Under the pieces are notes generated by a model. The model searched no databases. It saw nothing but the letters and a program-made list of their open reading frames with translations, and was not told the origin of the DNA. Positions 46,741 to 58,503 of a DNA stretch of 64,000 bases are shown here, piece after piece (positions within the stretch are counted from its first letter, which is position 1; every line of letters starts with the position of its first letter). Position numbers and translations under genes: made by a program. The DNA is taken from assembly GCA_030035585.1 (NCBI GenBank), contig CM057463.1:140214736-140278735 (forward strand), in the 5' to 3' direction. This DNA comes from Dugong dugon. Its lineage: Eukaryota > Chordata > Mammalia > Sirenia > Dugongidae.

Positions 46741-49495
46741 CCTCATAAACCCAACTATCTGCTCACTGACAGCTGTCAGTGATAGAATAATATCCATATG
46801 CCTACAAGGAAAACCAATTAATAAGACTATTATTCAGATTTACACATCAAACACTAATGCCAACCAAACCCAAAACCCGTTGCCGTGGAGTTGATTCTGA
46901 CTCATAGCGACCCTAGAGGACAGAGTAGAGCTGCCCGATAGGGTTTCCAAGGAGCAGCTGGTGGATTCCAACTGTTGACCTTCTGGTTAGCAGCCATAGT
47001 TCTTAACCACAGCACCACCAGGGCTCCAATAATGCCAAAGATGAAGAAATTGAAGATTTTTTTTACCAACTTATGCAGTCTGAAATTGATCAAACATATC
47101 ATCAAGATGCATTGATAATTACTGGTGATCGGAGTGTGAAAGTTGGAAACAGAGAAGGATCAGTAATTAGAAAATATGGCCTTGGTGATAGAAACAACAC
47201 CAGAGACCAGAGGTCGCATGACAGAATTTTGCAAGACCAAAAACCTGTTCATTGCAAGTACCTTTTCTCAACAACATAAACGAGGACCTTGCTGGATGGA
47301 ATGCACAGGAATCAAATCTAATACGTCTGTGGAAAGTGACAATGGAGATGCCCAATATTATCAGTCAGAACAAGGCCAGGGCCCAACTGCAGAACAGATT
47401 GTCAATTGCTCATATACAAGTTCACATTGAAAGTGAAGAAACAAGTACGCGAGAGCCAAAATGTGATCTTGAGTACATCCCAACTGAATTCAGAGATCAT
47501 CTGAAGAATCGATTTTGCACATTGAACACTAATGATCGAAGACCAGACAAGTTATCGGATGACATCAAGAACATCATGCTTAAAGAAACTAAAAGGTTGT
47601 TAAAAAGAGAGGAAAGAAAGAAAAGACCAAAATGGATGTCAGAAAAGACTCTGAAACTTGCTTTTGAACATACAGTAGCTAAAGCAAATGGAAGAAATGG
47701 TGAAGTAAAAGAGCTGAACAGACTTTTTCAAAGGGTGGCTTGAGAAGACAAAGTAAAGTATTATAATGAAATGTGCAAAGACCTGGAATTAGAAACCAAA
47801 AAGGGAAGAACACCCTCAGCATTTCTCAAGCTTATAGAATTGAAGAAAAAATTTAAGCCTTGAGTTGCAATACTGAGGGATTCTATGACCAAAATATTAA
47901 ACAACACAGGAAGCATCAAAAGAAGATGGAAAGAATACACAGAGTCACTGTACCAAAACAAATCGGTCAGTGTTCAGCCATTTCAGGAGGTACATATGAT
48001 CAAGAACCAATGGTACTGAAGGAAGAAGTCCAAGCTGCACTGAAGGCATTGGTGAAAAACAAGGCTCCAGGGATTGATGGAATACCAAGTGAGATGTTTA
48101 AGCAAACGAAAGCAATGCTGGAAGCGCTCACTCATCTATGCCAGGAAATTTGGAAGACAGCCACCTGCAAACTGACTGGAAGAGATCTATATTTGCGCTC
48201 ATTCCAAAGAAATGTGATCCAACAGAATACAGAAATTATCAAGCAATACCATTAATATAACACACTAGTAAAACTTTGCTGAAGATCATTCAAAAAGAGT
48301 TGCAGCAGTACATCAACAGGGAACTGCCATAAATTCAAGCCAGATTCAGAAGAGAATGTGGAACCAGGGCTATCATTGCTGATGTCCGATGGATTCTGGC
48401 TTAAAGCAGAGGACGCCAGAAAGATGTTTACTTGTGATTTGTTGACTATGCAAAAGCATTCTATTGTGTGGATCATAACAAATTAGGGATAACATTTCAA
48501 AGAATGGGAATTCCAGAACACTTAACTGTGCTCACGTGGAACCTGTACATAGACCAAGAGGCGGCCATTGAAACAGAACAAGGGAATACTGCATGGATTA
48601 AAATCAGGAAAGGTGTGGGTCAAGGCTGAATCTTTTCACCATACTTATTCAACCCGTATGCTGAGCAAATAACCTGAGAAGCTGGACTATATGAAGAAAG
48701 GGCATGGCATCAGGATTGGAGGAAGAGTGATTAACAACCTAGGATATGCAGATGACACAACTTTGCTTGCTGAAAGTGAAGAAGACTTGAAGCACTTACT
48801 GAAGAAGATCAAAACCTTCAGTATGGATTATACCTCAACATAAAGAAAACAAAATCCTCACAACTGGACCAATAAGCAACATCATGATAAACGGAGCAAA
48901 GATTGAAGTTGTCAAGGATTTCGTTTTACTTGGATCCACAATCAACACCCATGGAAACAGCAGTCAGACATATTGCATTGGGCAAATCTGCTGTAAAAGA
49001 CCTCCTTAAAGTGTTAAAAACAAAGATGTCACTTTGAGTATGAAAGTGCACCTGACCCAAGTCATGACATTTTCAGTCACCTCACATGCATGTGAAAGCT
49101 GGACAATGAATAAAGAAGACCAGAGAATAAATTATGCATTTGAATTATGATGTTGGTGAAGAATATTGACTATACCATGAACTGCCAGAAGAACAATCTA
49201 TCTTGGAAGAAGTACAGCCAGAATGCTCCTTAGAAGTGAGGATGGTGAGACTTCGTCTCACGTTCTTTGGACATGGTATCAGAAAGAACTAGTCCCTGGA
49301 AAAGAACATCATGCTTAGCAGAGGGCCAGTGAAAAAGAGGAAGGCCCTCAATGAGATGAACTCACACAGTGACTGCAACAGTGGACTCAAACATAGCAAC
49401 AATTGTGAGGATAGCACAGGACCGGGTGTCATTACATTCTGTTGTACATAGGGTCAGTATGAGTCGGAACCGAGCTGACAGCACCTAACAACAAC
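46740..49495 (+). mobile_element. RTE (BovB-like) LINE, long copy with endonuclease and reverse transcriptase
   Basis: This is the longest RTE in the window. Endonuclease remains include ITGDRSVKVGNREGSVI (47115-47165) and KYGLGDRNNTRDQRSHDR. A long open stretch at 47252-47743 continues towards the reverse transcriptase (PKWMSEKTLKLAFEHTVAKA). RT parts: ALVKNKAPGIDGIPSEMFKQ (about 48047), GYADDTTLL with the catalytic YADD at 48745-48756, NIKKTKSS-like sequence, and the C-terminal MNKEDQR block. The 3' UTR ends at GGTCAGTATGAGTCGGAACC and a short CAACAAC tail, about 49495. Several stops and frameshifts occur. An AfroSINE splits the endonuclease part. Shared tail sequence supports this RTE lineage as the mobiliser of AfroSINEs. 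Confidence 0.88.
46864..47029 (-). repeat. AfroSINE, short form, inside RTE, 9-bp target duplication
   Basis: The plus strand starts with the tail (CCCGTTGCCGTGGAGTTGAT) and ends with the head (CAGCACCACCAGGGCTCCAA). TAATGCCAA at 46855-46863 and 47030-47038 flanks it exactly. The RTE frame resumes at once after it. Confidence 0.92.
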
Positions 49496-50224
49496 CTCTG
49501 CATATTTCCTGCCTGCACCAGAGCAGCTAAACTTAGAAGAAAAAAATTTACAGTCTTTCTGACTAGGTCCCCTATAAATGTGCAGACCATAAAATTTTAG
49601 TAGGCTCTTCCTGGCCATTCTGCCACATTTGTCCAGTCAATTCCCTTTCTCATACTTAGAAGACTATTTCACACCTGATTTTCTCTGAAACAGGTACTCA
49701 GTAAATATTTGTTGAATAACTGGGTAAATGAATAACTAATTTTTTAGCCCTTCATATGTCTGTGTTAACTTTGATTTCCACGTTTTGTCCTAATGGCCAA
49801 AACTGTCTCAAGCTTCACGTGCTGTTTTGAAAAAGAGTGGCAAATTCTTCCCCCAAATTCCTGGGAAGTCGTTGTATCTCACTGGCTCTGTTCAAGTCAC
49901 ATGTTTATCTCTGAACCTATCACCAGTGAGGTGAATGTGATATATTAGTCGTCATTGGCCTGGGTCAAGTCCTCTACCCCTGAAGACTGGGTGTGGCCTG
50001 AATGTGAGTGAAAGGATATATATCCCCTGCAACAGCCATCAAGTACTTGACAAAAGCCAAGCCATTTGAGTCACCTGTAGGCTCAGTAGTAAATATAATT
50101 TAATACTGGATGGTCATCAAGCACTTAGGCTGTGGAATCAGAGTAAAAAAATAAAAGCTATTTCTCTTGTTTTACACACAAGATGTAAGAGCTTTTGATA
50201 GTGTAACATCTTATATAAATTTTA
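49496..50224. other. Mostly unrecognised sequence
   Basis: A short L2/MIR-like piece is visible at about 49690-49740 (GTACTCAGTAAATATTTGTT, GAATAA repeats). No gene is seen. Confidence 0.4.
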
Positions 50225-50429
50225 AGGGGCCCTGGTGGCACAACAGTTAAGTGCTCGGCTGCTAATCAAAAAGTCAGCAGTTCAAACCCATCCAGTAACT
50301 CCGTGGGAGAAAGACTTGGCTATCTGTTTCTGTAAAAATTACGGCCAAGAAAACCCTATGAGGCAGTTCTACTCTGTAACTTGTGGTCACTATGAGTCGA
50401 AATTAACTTGACAGCACTTAACAACAACT
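50225..50429 (+). repeat. AfroSINE, long form, 9-bp target duplication
   Basis: The head is GGGCCCTGGTGGCACAACAG with B-box-like CAGTTCAAACCCATCC, then the long-form middle (GAGAAAGACTTGGCTATCTG) and the tail GGTCACTATGAGTCGAAATT, AACTTGACAGCAC. TAAATTTTA occurs at 50216-50224 and 50430-50438. Confidence 0.9.
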
Positions 50430-50992
50430 TAAATTTTATCCTTAATTTATGGTCTATTGGGGTTTTCTTTCCCTAATTTGTTTTAGGTTACCCTTATTAG
50501 AAAATTATTCTAGTTGAAGAAAATTCTAACTTCTACAGAAAAATGTGTGTGTTCGGTAATACTGAAATTAAAACTAGATCCCCAATTCTTTTCTGTGTTT
50601 ACCATGAATCCCTAGGTCTTTTCATTTCATCCTTCTCTTGTCATAATTAGTTTCAAAGCTTCATGTTAAAAGCCTTATGTATATATGTTTTGGAGGTGGG
50701 TGGGGAGTTCTTTCACTTCTGAAATTCTTATTCTGGATATAACAAACTAGATTACTAAACTATTTTTGATCCTGAATCTAAAATGGACTTTACTGCTCCT
50801 ATATAGACCCAAATACATGGGGTTATATGTGCTAAATATGAACTGAATCATGGCAGTGTTTTGTATGTGCTTCTCTTTCAGAAATTCTCACAAGTCCAAA
50901 AGAGATAAATTTGGATGTCCTTCAAAATATGGAGACAAGTTTTTAATAACGTATGTTCACAATAATATGTTTAAAATTGTAAGTTCCTGTTG
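50430..50992. other. Unrecognised AT-rich sequence
   Basis: No gene or named repeat is seen. Confidence 0.4.
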
Positions 50993-52210
50993 TTGTTGTT
51001 ATTAAATGTCGTCGAGTTGATTCCAACTCATAGCGACCCTATGTACAACAGAACAAAACACTGACTGTGTCCTGTGCCACCCTCACAATCGCTGTTACGC
51101 TTGAGCCCATTGCTGCAGCCACGGTGTCAATCCATCTCATTGAGGGTCTTCCTCTTTTCTGGTGACCCTCTACTTTACCAAGCATGATGTCCTTCTCCAG
51201 GGACTGATCCCTCCTGATAACCTGTCCAAACTATGTGAAACGTAGTCTCGCCATCTTTCCTTCTAGGGGCATTCTGATTGTACTTCTTCGAAGACAGATT
51301 CGTTCGTTCTTTTGGTGTCCATGGTATATTCAATATTCTTCACCAACACCATAATCAAAGGTGTCAATTCTTCTTTGGTCTTCCTTATTCATTGTCCAGC
51401 TTTTGCACGCATATGAGGCGATTGAAAATACCATGCCTCGGGTCAAGTGCACCATAGTCTTCAAGGTGACATCTTTGCTCTTTAATGCTTTAAAGAGGTC
51501 TTTTGCAGCAGATTTGCCCAGTGCAACGCATCTTTTTGATTTCTTGACTGTTGCTTCCATGAGTGTTGATTGTAGATCCAAGTAAAATGAAATCCTTGAC
51601 AACTTCAAATACTTTCTCCGTTTATCATGATGTTGCTTATTGGTCCAGTTGTGAAGATTTTTGTTTTCTTTATGTTGACGTGTAATCCATACTGAAGGCT
51701 GTAGTGTTTGATCTTCATCAGTAAGTGCTTCAAGTTGTCTTTACTTTCAGGAAGCAAGGTTGTGTCATCTGCATAACCCAAGTTTGTAATGAGTTTTCCT
51801 CCAATCCTGATGCCCTGTTCCTCTTCATATAGTCCAGTTTCTTGGATTATTTGCTCAGCATACAGATTGAATAAGTATGGTGAAAGGATACAACCCTGAC
51901 GCACATCTTTCCTGACTTTAAATCATGCAGTACCCCTTGTTCTGTTCGAACAACTGCCCCTTGGTCTATGTACAGGTTCTGCATGAGCACCATTATGTGC
52001 TCTGGAATTCCCATTCTTCACAATGTTATCCATAATTTGTTATGATTCACACAGTCAAATGTATTTGCATAGTCAATAAAACACAGGTAAACCTCTTCCT
52101 GGTATTCTCTGCTTTCAGCCAGGATCCGTCTGCTATCAGCAATGATATCCCTGGTTCCACATCCTCTTCTGAATCTGGCTTGAATTTCTGGCAAGTTCCT
52201 AGTAGTTTTA
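50993..52210 (-). mobile_element. RTE (BovB-like) LINE, 3' half
   Basis: The plus strand starts with the shared tail (GTTGTTGTTATTAAATGTCG, TCGAGTTGATTCCAACTCAT). Minus-strand readings give CKSWTMNKEDQRRIDTFDYG, GCILSPYLFNLYAEQIIQET, LGYADDTTLLPES with the catalytic YADD at 51775-51764, and QARFRRGCGTRDIIADSRRI with the FIDYANTFDCVNH motif at about 52080-52020. The 5' part is absent. It lies in opposite orientation to the RTE at 46740-49495 and 1.5 kb away, so the two could form an inverted pair. Confidence 0.88.
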
Positions 52211-52833
52211 ATATTTAAGTTCAACCTCTGTAATCCATGGGATGCCTGAACAAGGACTAAAATATGTATTGATTCAACACACATACACCATTATGATGGC
52301 ATTCATTTAAAGGTTTCCATTTTGCCAAAATTTCTTCTTGTCTGGATTTCTTTTTCCTGGTAGTTCAAATTTAGCTACTTTGTCCTACAAAAATATATGC
52401 TGTTTATGTAACTGTTAACTTTAATAGCACAGGAAAAAGCACAAATGACATAATAATTTCTGTTAGAAAGACTTGCGTTTATTTTGTTTTCTTTAATTCT
52501 AAATAATGCCATATTAGGTAAAGTCTTTCCTTAAGACCAATAGACCTTGCTTCAAAGGACTGGGTCCTTTCTTATGTATCATCAGGATCTATTGTGGAAG
52601 ATGATAAACAGAATGAATCTTTTTGTTGGGAGGCCTAAAGAGAGAAGGACAGTAGGATTCAGAGGAGAGAAAGGCAAGCAAAGAGGTAAAGGAGCTCTGG
52701 GTCTAAAGATCAGCTGCTTAAATCCCAGTGCATCCAGTGGACAGAGAAACAAGATGAGGATAACGTGAATGCATAGGACCCATCATCGCACAAAAGCCTG
52801 GAACACCTTAGCAGGGCAGTCTCCCTAGAAGGT
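52211..52833. other. Unrecognised sequence
   Basis: A 73-codon open frame at 52547-52768 has no recognisable features and is not called as a gene. Confidence 0.4.
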
Positions 52834-52934
52834 AGGGCTGTGCTGGTGAGTAGATATTGGTTTCTCTGTATATAGAAATGATGGCTGAAGCCAGGTTTGG
52901 GTAAAATTGTCAGAATGAAGAGAGTAGAGTATGT

Positions 52935-52986
<52 letters not shown>

Positions 52987-53045
52987 TTGTTTATTCACCT
53001 CTAAAATTATTTATAAAATTAAAATAAAAAGTAGTTTCTCAACAT
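52834..53045 (+). repeat. Local duplicate, copy 1 (partner at 55540-56335)
   Basis: Shared wording with 55540-55695 in order: GGGCTG-GCTGGTGAG, CTGTATATAGAAATGATGGC, TGAAGCCA, TTGTCAGAATGAAGAGAG, TTTATTCACCTCTAAAATTA, and then AAATAAAAAGTAGTTTCT, which is matched at 56300-56325. Copy 1 has expanded a (GT)n. The left part resembles an ancient mammalian repeat I cannot name. Confidence 0.7.
52937..52984. repeat. (GT)24 microsatellite
   Basis: A perfect dinucleotide run of 48 bases, likely to vary in length between individuals. Confidence 0.97.
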
Positions 53046-53259
53046 ATCGTTAAAGACTTCATGCTCTAAGACATCTATTAAGACCCCTTGGTTGTGAGAT
53101 CCTTGCAGTGCCTAGGTTTCTGCAAGTAGTCACCCAGGCACTGCATGATGACTTACGCTAGCTAAACTACACACTTCCATATCCTGCGGGTGATCAATGG
53201 AAGAGTTCAAATTTATTTATTTATTTATTTTCAAATTTTTAAGCAAACTGTGAGGCATC

Positions 53260-53370
53260 AGAATATCTTGCTCTGGGAACAGATGAGAGTAGATAGCTTT
53301 ATTAGAAGAACAGCACACTTGGGAAACGGAAGCTTAGAGAGGTTAAATAACTTGTCCAAATCCATGTAAA
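53260..53370 (+). repeat. MIR SINE
   Basis: GGAAACGGAAGCTTAGAGAG, GTTAAATAACTTGTCCAAAT is the MIR core. Confidence 0.65.
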
Positions 53371-53884
53371 TAAATAGAAGATACAGTATATTCTCCCCAA
53401 AGCTGTTTTCTCCAAGATGTCTCCTAAAGGAGGTGACATAAACAGTGCTGGCAGCCAAGTAGTGAATTAAGCTCCGAGAATAAGATACCAAGGAAAAGAC
53501 TGGGTATTGAGTCTGATTAAAAGGCCTTTGACCAAGCCAATAATTACGGTCTGGTTTTTTTGAGCAATTTTAGGCTATTACATATTTTTTGTTTTTGGAA
53601 AAATGATATGGAAATTTTTGAGCATTTTATTTTCCTCCTCTGATTGGGTTTTAAAAATATCCTATTTTGTCCCAGAATTTTACCAACAATTATTTATCAT
53701 TTTAGAAAAAGTTATAATGCCATTAGCAATGCTGTTTGTGATAATGTGATCATCAATACAACACCCCTCCATCAGTCTGCCTGTAGAGCATGTGACTAGA
53801 CTATGATGTTCTTCAGCCTAGTCATGCTCTAGCCGTTGCATATTAAAATACCTATAATTTTATTATAAGTTGATTTCCTTTTAT

Positions 53885-54880
53885 CTCCTTCACATTACAA
53901 AAAATATTGTGGTGAAAATACACATAACAAAACTTGTCAATAATATCTACATGTACAATTCAGTAACATGGATTACATTCTTCAAGTTGTGCATCTATTC
54001 TTGCTATCCTTTTCCAGATCATTCCACCACCATTAACATAAACTCAATGTCCCCTAAGCAAAAACTCCCCCATTCCCCTTTCCTCCTGCTACTGATAAAC
54101 GCTAATAATCTTAGGTTTCTATATATTTACTTATTTCATGTAAATGAGATCACACAATATTTTTCCTTTTGCAAGTGACTTATTTGGTTCAGCATGATGT
54201 TTGAAAGCTTCATCCATGTAGTGGCATGCATCAAGACTTCATCTCTCTTTATGGCTGAGTAGTATTCCATTGTGTGTGCGTACCACATTTTGTTTATCCA
54301 TTCATCTGCTGATGGGCATTTCCGTTGTTTCCATCTTTTAGCTATTGTGAAAAGTAGTGCAATGAATATTGGCATTTCTGCCTACACTTCTTCTGGGTAC
54401 GTACCTAGGATTGGGCTGCTGGGTAATATGGTAGTTCTATGTTCAACAGTTTGAGTAACTGCCAAACTGTTTTCCACAGTGGCTGTACCACTTTACATTC
54501 CCACCAGCAATGGATGAGGATTTCAGTTTCTCCACAACCTTGCCAACAACTGTTGTTTTTTGATTTTTTAAATTTTTTTTTTTATCATTGCCATTCTAAT
54601 AGGAGTGAGGTAGTATCTCATTATAGTTTTGATTTACATCTCCCTAATGGCTCAGTTTTTAAGAGCTTGGCTGCTAACCGAAAAGCTTGGCAGTTCAAAT
54701 TCCCCAGCCTCTCTTGGAAACCCCATGGAACAGTTCTACTCTGTCCTATTGGGTCACTATGAGTTGGAATTGACTTGACAGCAACGGGTTTGGTTTTTTT
54801 TTTTTTTTTTTTAATATGGCTAATGATCTTGAGCATCTTTTCCTGTGCTTGTTGGCCATTTGTCCTTCATGTGGACAAAA
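53885..54880 (-). mobile_element. L1M 3' end, minus strand, split by an AfroSINE
   Basis: The 3' UTR part (AAATACACATAACAAAACTTG, GATTACATTCTTCAAGTTGTG) leads into the end of ORF2, where the minus-strand peptide RWKQRKCPSADEWINKMWYA and MEYYSAIKRDEVLMHATTWM is readable at about 54340-54200. It resumes after the SINE with GGCTAATGATCTTGAGCATC. It is an older L1 than the copies at 1-5554 and 38738-45510. Confidence 0.85.
54653..54812 (+). repeat. AfroSINE, slightly 5'-truncated, in L1M
   Basis: It begins CAGTTTTTAAGAGCTTGG and ends with GGGTCACTATGAGTTGGAAT, TGACTTGACAGCAACGGG and a T-rich run. TAATGGCT before it and TAATATGGCT after it look like an altered target duplication. Confidence 0.82.
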
Positions 54881-55059
54881 ATATCTGATAGATGTTTCTA
54901 GTGTTTTTTAAAATTATATGTGTAGATGGGTTTATTATTTATAAACTTCATTTCAGGTTAGTAAGGAGGTGTTACAAAAATATTTGGGGTGTGTTAAATT
55001 AACTATTGATGTAGGTGATGGGGATATATAGGCTTTTATCAGTTAGAGGACAAAGATCA

Positions 55060-55695
55060 GTCACATGGCAGTATGAGCATGGCCTGGAGATGTTAAAAAA
55101 ATGGAGTCAGAGGGCCGGTTATGAAGATATGACCACTTTAGCCAGGAAATGATCAGGGGCGAAGTTAAGAAGCAGCAGTGCAAATAGAAAGAGAGGGATA
55201 GACTGAAGAAATAGTAGGTAGAATGGAGGTGATTGGCAATTTAATGGGTGTGAGAAAGGAAGACATGGAGATGAGTAAGTGAATTTCAGGATGACTGTGA
55301 AGAAGGATGAACTCAGTATTGGAGGTATTAAGCTTGAAATTCCTATGGGATATCCATGTGGAAATTTCAAATAGATAAATGCAAGTTTCAAAACTTGCCA
55401 GTTGTCTGGGACAGTCGTGGTGTACAACTGATGTATACAACTGTGGTCCTGATGTAATTATTAATAGCACTGCTTTCACACTCCAAATATCCTAATAGAT
55501 TATATGGTTCTTCTAGTACAGCTCTGAAACTCGGGAACAAGGGCTGCACTGGTGAGCAAACGTTGGATTCTTTGTATATAGATATGATGGCTGAAGCCAT
55601 GTGTTTGGGTGAACTTGTCAGAATGAAGAGAGAAGAGTATGTGTATGGGCACACATGTGTGTGCTTCTTTATTCACCTTTAAAAATTATTTCTAT
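55060..55695 (+). repeat. Ancient interspersed repeat, unnamed, including duplicate copy 2
   Basis: GAAGGATGAACTCAGTATTGG, GAAATTCCTATGGGATATCC, ATGTGGAAATTTCAAATAG resembles a long mammalian repeat also present at 59990-61840, though I cannot give the family name. The last 155 bases (55540-55695) pair with copy 1 at 52834. It has no gene content. Confidence 0.5.
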
Positions 55696-55846
55696 CTAAT
55701 GGACCACTACTACCACAACCTTCACCAGACTGAGCCCAGAACAACTAGATGATGCCTGGTTACCTCCACCGACTACTCTGGCGGGGATCACAACAGAGGG
55801 TCCCAGACAGAGTGAGAGAAACATGCAGGACAAAATTCAAATTCAG

Positions 55847-55877
<31 letters not shown>

Positions 55878-56290
55878 ACCAGACTTGCTGGTCTGACAGA
55901 GACTGGAGAAATCGTGAGAGTATAGCCCCTGGACACATCTCAGTACTGAAGTCACTCCTGAGGTTCACCTTTCAGCCAAAGATTAGACAGATCTATCAGG
56001 TGAACAATAACACACGTGAGGAACGTGCTTCATAGTTCAATCATGTACGTGAGACTAATGGGCACATCAGCCCAAAAGCAAAGACGAGAAAGCAGGAAGG
56101 GACAGGAAAACTGGACGAATGGAAAGAGGCAACCCAGGGTGGAGACGGGGAGAGTGTTCACAGTGCGGGGTTGGCAACCAACGTCACAAAACAATTTGTG
56201 TATTAACTGCTTAAAGAGAAATTAATTTGCTCTGTAAACTTTCACCTAAAGCACACACACACACACAATTTTAAACCCAAAAAAAAAATT
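55695..56290 (+). mobile_element. L1 3' UTR fragment inserted in duplicate copy 2
   Basis: The wording matches 45005-45500 of the complete L1: TAATGGACCACTACTACCAC, ACTAGATGATGCCTGG, ATCACAACAGAGGGT, GAAGTCACTCCTGAGGTTCA, GTAAACTTTCACCTAAAGCA. It contains a (CA) run at about 55846-55873 and ends in an A-rich tail near 56290. It is 5'-truncated and separates the two halves of the duplicate. Confidence 0.82.
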
Positions 56291-56335
56291 TTCTAAAAAT
56301 AAAATAAAAAGAAGTTTCTTAATATGTCATGGAAA

Positions 56336-57024
56336 TTAGTTTATAGTGATACGTCTTTCCTGTACTTGTCCTTTCTTTTGTAGAAAAAAAATTTGTTTGA
56401 ATGCAGAATACAACTCTCAATTAATAACTAGATTCTTAATGTTCACGAAACCAGTTATTAATCAATTATAATTATACTTAAAATTAAAGGCATTAAGTCA
56501 GAAACTTGCTAAGTTGAATAGCTATAATTATATAAAATCCCATAGATGGTAAAAGTGTTGTCAGCTTCTAACGAACGAGAATGATATTACTTAACTGGCT
56601 TATTGGAATTGAAGGGATAAATAATCCCAAACAGATCTGTAAACTATTAAATTTATTTTAATGAGAATCAAATACATTAATATTAATTTAAAACTTATAA
56701 AGACCTCGGTAGTTGAAAAAGTGACAAGAACTTCATGAAGTTAACAGAAATAAACTGAAAAGGAAGCAAAGCAAGACTCTAAGTGCATTTATCCTTAGTT
56801 TTCTCTAAGATTTATTTATTAATATCTTTATCTGTTAGATGTTCTGTAAATATTATTGGGCAAATTAATGTTTTTAAAAATAGAAATCACTTTATTTTAT
56901 ATTATAAATGTATAAGCGATCATCATTATAAAAATTTCAGACAATGCAGAAATCTATAAAGTAAAAAATAAATACATAAATAAACAAGCCTGTAATACCA
57001 CCTTTCGGTATCTGATACATATAT
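56336..57024. other. Unrecognised AT-rich sequence
   Basis: No gene or named repeat is seen. Confidence 0.4.
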
Positions 57025-57446
57025 ATTTTTTGGCAGTTTTATTGAGATGCTATACAATTTATTCACATACTATACGATTCACCCATTTAAAATATACAGT
57101 AGTTTTTTAGTGCATTCACAGTTACGTAGCCATCACTGCAATTAATTTTAGAACATTTTCATCACCCTCAAAAGAAAAATAAAATACCAATTAGCAGTCA
57201 CTCTCCATTCCTTCCTAACACCCCTCCTCTTGCCGCCGGCCCTAGGTAACAACTTTCTGTCTCTATAGATTTGTCTATTGTGGACAATTCATATAAATTG
57301 AATCATGCAATATGGTCTTTTGTGACTTGTTTCTTTCACTTAAAATAATGTTTTCAAAGTTCATCCACATCATGGCATGTATCTGTGCTTCATTCCTTTT
57401 GATTGCCAAATAATAGTCCACCCTATATATAAATCACTTCATCAGT

Positions 57447-57903
57447 TGCCTTACCACCCATCTGTCAATCTGTCTTACCATGGTGTCTTATATGTTGCTG
57501 TGATGCTGGAAGCTATGGCACTGGTATTTTAAATATGAGCAGGGTCACCCATGATGGATAGATTTCAGTGGAGCTTCCAGACTAAGACAGACTAAAGGCC
57601 TGGCTATCTACTTCCAAAAATTAGCTAATGAAAACCATATAGATCACAACGGAACATTGTCAGACTTGCTTGCTTTGTACACATCGTTAGGAGAGATCAA
57701 CTGCTGGAGAAGGACATCATGTTAGGTGAAGTACAGGATCAGTGAGGGAAAGGGAGATCCTCGGTGAGATAGATTGGCACAATAGCTGCAACAATGGACT
57801 CAAACATGCTGGCAGTGTCGAGGATGATGCAGGACCAGGCAATGTTTTCTTCTGTCGTACATAAGGCCACCATGAGTCGCGGTCGACTCTACAGCAGCTA
57901 TCT
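57447..57903 (+). mobile_element. RTE 3' end inserted in L1M
   Basis: Degraded end of the RTE ORF and 3' UTR: GTCAGACTTGCTTGCTTTGT, ATCAACTGCTGGAGAAGGAC, ATAGCTGCAACAATGGACTC, AGGATGATGCAGGACCAGGC, CACCATGAGTCGCGGTCGAC, TCTACAGCAGC. The final motif also begins both units of the following tandem duplication. Confidence 0.78.
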
Positions 57904-58334
57904 ATTTATCTCCTCAGTTGATGGACATTTGGGTTGTTGGTCTATTTCCACCTTTTGGCTGTAATGAATAATGCTGTTATGAACATTTCATGTACAAGTT
58001 TTAGGGGTGGATACTTTTTTTTCTCTCTTAAGTATATACCTAAAAGTGGAATTACTGGGTCATACGGTAACTATGTTTAATCTTCTGAGGAACTGACAGA
58101 CTGTTTTCCTCTACAGCAGCTATCTAGTATCCCCTCAGTTGATAAACATTTGTGGTTGTTGGACTCTTTCCACTTTTTGGCTATTATGAATAATGCTGCT
58201 ATGAACATTTCATGTACAAGTTTTAGAGGCGGACATTTTTTTTTCTCTCTTGAGTATATACCTGAAAGTGGAATTGCTGGGTCATAAGGTAACTCCATGT
58301 TTAATCTTCTGAGGAACTGACAGACTGTTTCCCA
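57891..58334. repeat. 222-bp tandem duplication across an RTE/L1 border
   Basis: Unit 1 (57891-58112) and unit 2 (58113-58334) both begin ACAGCAGCTATCTA, the RTE end, and continue into the same L1M segment (CAGTTGAT, GAACATTTCATGTACAAG, GAGGAACTGACAGACTGTTT). The units differ at roughly one base in ten by eye. The duplication therefore came after the RTE landed but is not recent. Confidence 0.88.
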
Positions 58335-58442
58335 AAGTGACTGTACCATTTTACGTTCACATCAGCAGTATATGAGAGTTTCAATTTCTCCAAATTCCTG
58401 CCACCACTTGTTATTTTCTGTCTTTTTTATTTATAGCCATCC

Positions 58443-58503
58443 TAGCGGGTGTCACTATGAGTTGGAATCAACTCGACAGCAATTTTTTTTTTTTTTTTTT
58501 TTT
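58443..58503 (+). repeat. AfroSINE tail fragment in L1M
   Basis: GTGTCACTATGAGTTGGAAT, CAACTCGACAGCAA followed by T(20) or so. It is a severely 5'-truncated SINE or an RTE tail. Confidence 0.75.

Noticed and set aside
47252-48255. Long open frames of 163 and 131 codons as possible host genes
   Set aside because: Both are parts of the RTE endonuclease/reverse-transcriptase polyprotein, shown by the APGIDGIPSEMF and YADD blocks in order.
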